Origin: Shimazuella soli
GTDB lineage: Bacteria; Bacillota; Bacilli; Thermoactinomycetales; Thermoactinomycetaceae
Reading direction: 5' to 3'
DNA length: 64,000 bases
Assembly (NCBI RefSeq): GCF_022511585.1
Contig: NZ_JAKWBN010000005.1
Coordinates: forward strand, 124,001-188,000
Shown: one piece after another, positions 61,346-64,000 of the stretch
Numbering within the stretch: position 1 is the stretch's first letter
Layout of the letters: every line of letters starts with the position of its first letter
Made by a program: the position numbers and the translations under genes
Notes under the pieces: model-generated
Database searches by the model: none
What the model was told of the DNA's origin: nothing
Seen by the model: only the letters and a program-made list of their open reading frames with translations

Positions 61346-61924
61346 CTATTTTTGGAAATCAGTTACACCCTTTATGATGAATTCAGCTAAATACAAAATA
61401 ATTTGCGGAAAATGTTGAATCCCGATTTCTTCCTTGTGTGTATCGATATAGACTAATGAATCAAAAAAAGCGAGCAGCAGTTCATCATCTATATCTTCTC
61501 TTATTCGGCCCTCCATTTTCCATTTCTTAAATAATTCCTTATATATATTAGGCAAGGAATCATTACTCTCTCCACTTTCTTTATGGTAGATTTTTTCTAA
61601 TTTGCGAAAAAAATCTGGGTTATACCATTCTTTCAGTATTGGATTTGCATGGATGGCATCTATGTTTCGCTCTACTATTTTTTTTACAATTGAAACAGGA
61701 TCTTGATTCAGATCAAGAGATTCCATGATCGCCTTTTTCAGCTGCTCATTTTCTTTGGTGTAGATTTCTACAAACAGTTTTTCTTTTGATGAATAGTAGT
61801 TATAAAACGTACCTACTCCAATCCCAGCATTTTTAGCGATGTCGGAAATATTCGTATCTTTAAACCCTTTTGTCAAGAATAACTCTTTTCCACTTTGGAA
61901 AATATCCGCTTTTTTATCCTTCAA
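61346..61924 (-). CDS. TetR-family regulator
   Basis: 192 residues, TTG start after AGGAGAGGG. HTH: GKELFLTKGFKDTNISDIAKNAGIGVGTFYNYYSSKEKLFVEIY. It has one operator copy before its own gene and one before the four-helix membrane protein, so it represses both. The ligand-binding part gives no hint of the inducer. Confidence 0.9.
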   Translation of the reverse strand: MKDKKADIFQSGKELFLTKGFKDTNISDIAKNAGIGVGTFYNYYSSKEKLFVEIYTKENEQLKKAIMESLDLNQDPVSIVKKIVERNIDAIHANPILKEWYNPDFFRKLEKIYHKESGESNDSLPNIYKELFKKWKMEGRIREDIDDELLLAFFDSLVYIDTHKEEIGIQHFPQIILYLAEFIIKGVTDFQK

Positions 61925-61937
61925 TAGACCCTCTCCT

Positions 61938-61965
61938 GTGAATGAATATTATTTAATTCATTCAC
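61938..61965 (-). promoter_or_regulatory. TetR operator, copy 2
   Basis: Perfect palindrome GTGAATGAAT-N8-ATTCATTCAC, 13 bases upstream of the tetR TTG start. Autoregulatory site. Confidence 0.88.
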
Positions 61966-62093
61966 ATTAAAGCAGAGTCTTCCCATTACGTCAAGTTAAA
62001 CACGTGGTACGACAGTTAATACGATATTCAATGGGTTTTTGTTACTAGAAGTTTAATGTCAAAAGGCAAATTTATAACATTACGAGCGAGGAA

Positions 62094-62114
62094 ACCCACG
62101 GTTTAAAATCGTGG
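62094..62114 (+). mobile_element. IS200/IS605-type end hairpin
   Basis: CCCACG...CGTGGG with a short AT-rich loop, resembling the CCCACGGCTTTAGCCGTGGG stem at IS605 ends. Upstream of the tnpB fragment. Confidence 0.45.
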
Positions 62115-62242
62115 GATAATAGCGAACTCAGACATGGATATCTTTTTGTCTCCTATAAGTTTGACTATTTTTTAGAAAATCTTGACAAGTGACGAACATA
62201 CGGTCTATGATATTCGCAAAATTCCAACAGGGGGGTGATCCT

Positions 62243-62542
62243 ATGTATAAAGCTTTTTCTTACCGTCTTCGACCAACCAAAACACAGGCGACAATGATCA
62301 ATAAATCCATTGGCTGTAGCCGTTTTGTATTCAATCATTTTCTTGGCGAATGGAACAAAGCGTATCAAACAAGTGGAAAAGGGCTGACCTATTCCATTTG
62401 TTCCCGTGTCTTAACGGAGAAAAAGCGAGAGTTCGTGTGGTTGAAAGAAGTCGATTCCACTTCCCTGCAAAACACACTCAAACATCTTGCCGATGCTTTT
62501 CAACGCTATTTCTCATATAACCCATTTGAACATCCTTATTAG
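62243..62542 (+). pseudogene. Truncated TnpB (IS605 OrfB) N-terminal fragment
   Basis: 99 codons: YKAFSYRLRPTKTQATMINKS, IGCSRFVFNHFLGEWNKAY, KEFVWLKEVDSTSLQNTLKHL-like part and DAFQRYF, then foreign sequence and a stop. This is the HTH_OrfB_IS605 region; the RuvC nuclease core and zinc finger are missing. A good ribosome binding site (GGGGGTG) is preserved. Confidence 0.85.
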
Positions 62543-62675
62543 ATGGTGAGGAAAATACCAAAAAGTTATTCTTATAAAGAAGAGTGGGATTTTTGATACA
62601 ATAGTATAAGGAATTTAATGAACTTATAAGATTTTCTTTTTGTATACAATTGAAACAACATTTGAGGGATTTGAT

Positions 62676-62963
62676 TTGTTTACAAAAAAATACCTTTACT
62701 TTGTATTTGTAGTGGGAATGATTATTACTTCGATTTCCGCATGCTCTCCAGTTAAGTTTGATCAGCCAGTAGTTCATGAACAACAAGAAGAGCTAATCAA
62801 AGAGGGAAAAGGAACAGATGTGACACAGCAAGAAATCGAAGCAAATAAAGATAATTCGATTTTGGACGTATTTCGAGAGTTAAAGAAAGAAATTTTTCAA
62901 GGCAGTAATCGAGAGAGACTAGGCTGTGATGGATTTTTTGATCTATTTACAACGTGTCCCTAA
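62676..62963 (+). CDS. Small lipoprotein
   Basis: 95 residues from TTG 62676 (GAGGG 7 bases upstream). Signal FTKKYLYFVFVVGMIITSIS with lipobox ISAC, then a charged helical body (QEELIKEGKGTDVTQQEIEANK) and a C-terminal Cys pair (GCDGFFDLFTTCP). No family recognised. Followed by a second small lipoprotein gene 22 bases later. Confidence 0.65.
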   Translation: MFTKKYLYFVFVVGMIITSISACSPVKFDQPVVHEQQEELIKEGKGTDVTQQEIEANKDNSILDVFRELKKEIFQGSNRERLGCDGFFDLFTTCP

Positions 62964-62985
62964 TTTTAAGAAAGGTGGCGTTGAT

Positions 62986-63162
62986 GTGAATAAAAGGCTG
63001 ATTCTGTTATTATGTATTTCCTTTCTTTTGATTGCAGAGGGATGTTCATTTACAAAAGACTATCCCTGTAGTTGTGTACCACCAAAACCCCCGAAGAAAG
63101 AACAACAGAGCAATGCGCTGGAATGGAAGAAAGTTGTATGGAGCAATAAAGAAAAAGTTTAG
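62986..63162 (+). CDS. Small Cys/Pro-rich lipoprotein
   Basis: 58 residues, GTG start after AAAGGTGG. Signal NKRLILLLCISFLLIAEGC (lipobox AEGC, atypical), then SFTKDYPCSCVPPKPPKKEQ. Probably cotranscribed with the upstream lipoprotein. Function unknown. Confidence 0.6.
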   Translation: MNKRLILLLCISFLLIAEGCSFTKDYPCSCVPPKPPKKEQQSNALEWKKVVWSNKEKV

Positions 63163-63350
63163 ATTTAATGGAATGTATTCGTTGTGGATACATCTTTTTT
63201 ATGAGATGCTTCAGGATCATTTTAAATAACATAAATTGCTAATGCATTCTTCAAGATTTGTTTTAGATCACTGTTTTTAATATTAAACAAATTCTAAGTA
63301 AGTATTTTTGAGTATTATTACTTAAAGAAATCCTTATGGGGGAATGATCA

Positions 63351-64000
63351 ATGGGTGAGCTGGATGCTCTATTTCGCAGCAGAATTGGTATACCGAAAAA
63401 TGAAAAGATTACATTTGAAAAATTGGATAATATCCTTGAAAAAACAGCAAAAAATATCCCGTTTGAAAATTTATGCATTATGGAAAATCGAATTCGCGAT
63501 ATTACGAAAGAAAACCTAATTAGTAAAATACTTGTAAGAAGAGAGGGAGGTCTCTGCTATGAATTGAATTCGATTTTTTACTTCTTTTTAATCGAAAACG
63601 GTTTTGACGCAGTCTTGGCAAGCGGTATTGTCTACGATCATACTGCTCAAGAGTATCCAACTCTCGGAAGGACTCATGTGACGATTCTAGTTACTTATGA
63701 GGGGCGAATATACTTAATCGATACGGGTTTTGGAGGGAATTTGCCATTAAAGCCTGTCCCTTTATCAGGTGAGATCGTAACTTCTAGTAATGGGCAGTTT
63801 CGGATCAAAAAAAATAATGGTGAACATGGGGATTATGTATTTGAGATGAAATTGAAGTATAAAGATTCGGATTGGAGAGTAGGATATGCTTTTTATTCCA
63901 ACAAAATCACAACCGATGTCTCGGAATTCAATGAAATTCAAACGATTATTGCCGAAAATCAAGAATCTCGATTTAACAAAAATCCTTTAATCACACGACT
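63351..64000 (+). CDS. Arylamine N-acetyltransferase (3' end beyond window)
   Basis: 216 codons visible, no stop before the window end. Catalytic triad present: Cys in REGGLCYELNSIF, His in GRTHVTILV, Asp in YLIDTGFGGN. Start FRSRIGIP...IPFENL is typical of NATs. It transfers acetyl from acetyl-CoA to arylamines and hydrazines. ATG 63351 follows GGGGGAATG. Confidence 0.92.
   Translation, partial: MGELDALFRSRIGIPKNEKITFEKLDNILEKTAKNIPFENLCIMENRIRDITKENLISKILVRREGGLCYELNSIFYFFLIENGFDAVLASGIVYDHTAQEYPTLGRTHVTILVTYEGRIYLIDTGFGGNLPLKPVPLSGEIVTSSNGQFRIKKNNGEHGDYVFEMKLKYKDSDWRVGYAFYSNKITTDVSEFNEIQTIIAENQESRFNKNPLITR

Overview
The window comes from the chromosome of an AT-rich, Gram-positive, probably spore-forming Bacillales-type bacterium. 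Supporting signs are a 1480-codon PolC-type replicative polymerase, AGGAGG-like ribosome binding sites, frequent TTG/GTG starts, a LiaS/LiaR-like two-component pair, an OhrR/Ohr pair and a collagen-like protein of the exosporium type. Thermoactinomycetaceae is my guess at family level, but nothing in the sequence proves it. Two lines of native coding sequence that I counted gave 17/60 and 19/60 G+C.

Layout. 1-9 kb: end of a TPR/ATPase regulator, an autoregulated Rrf2 repressor, an MFS exporter, a serine-recombinase relic, a two-gene membrane operon, and a kinase/regulator/oxidoreductase operon. 9-16 kb: a small secreted protein, the operon DinB/ABM monooxygenase/KptA, an HSP90-family ATPase coupled to a TPR-like protein, ohrR-ohr and pirin. 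16-21 kb: copper genes copCD-ycnI with a zinc-knuckle-like micropeptide upstream, an EamA exporter, a DUF4241 protein and a Ser/Thr kinase with a SPOR domain. 22-27 kb: polC and a small membrane protein. 27-35 kb: flavin reductase, then a GntR-controlled amino-acid catabolic operon (PLP gamma-lyase, homoserine dehydrogenase, aldehyde dehydrogenase, permease, DUF3055-like protein). 35-39 kb: an XRE-TPR regulator with an overlapping 18-codon ORF, a decayed duplicate of the DUF3055-like gene and insertion-sequence relics. 39-41.4 kb: a compact four-gene operon of two unknown small proteins, a radical SAM enzyme and a CYTH-domain enzyme. 42-47 kb: collagen-like protein, small secreted protein, amidase, SDR relic, YjgB-like protein and nitrilase. 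48-57 kb: NAD-kinase-like/SPFH pair, fructosamine kinase, a two-TM CorA-like protein, PurU, ArsR/oxidoreductase, TetR and a broken ABC transporter. 57-64 kb: FAD oxidase with a half-size MFS protein, an esterase relic, a TetR/membrane-protein pair with duplicated operators, a TnpB relic, two small lipoproteins and an arylamine N-acetyltransferase cut by the window end.

Two features run across the window. First, at least five single-gene units (18288-18371, 37594-37788, 41685-42125, 47667-48107, 57155-57610) have G+C of 55-65% in the lines I counted, against about 30% in native genes. A milder sixth lies at 59972-60211 and a probable fragment at 55393-55560. The intact units sit between native genes, most have a clear ribosome binding site, and each is followed by a GC-rich hairpin; I recognise none of the proteins. 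They look like independent imports from a higher-GC donor. Second, IS200/IS605-type relics (10991-11108, about 26994-27235, 37414-37510, 62094-62542) show that TnpA/TnpB elements once moved here and decayed.

The best candidates for an undescribed system are the radical SAM/CYTH operon, the dispersed GC-rich cassettes, and the XRE-TPR regulator with its micropeptide. No tRNA, rRNA or CRISPR array was found.
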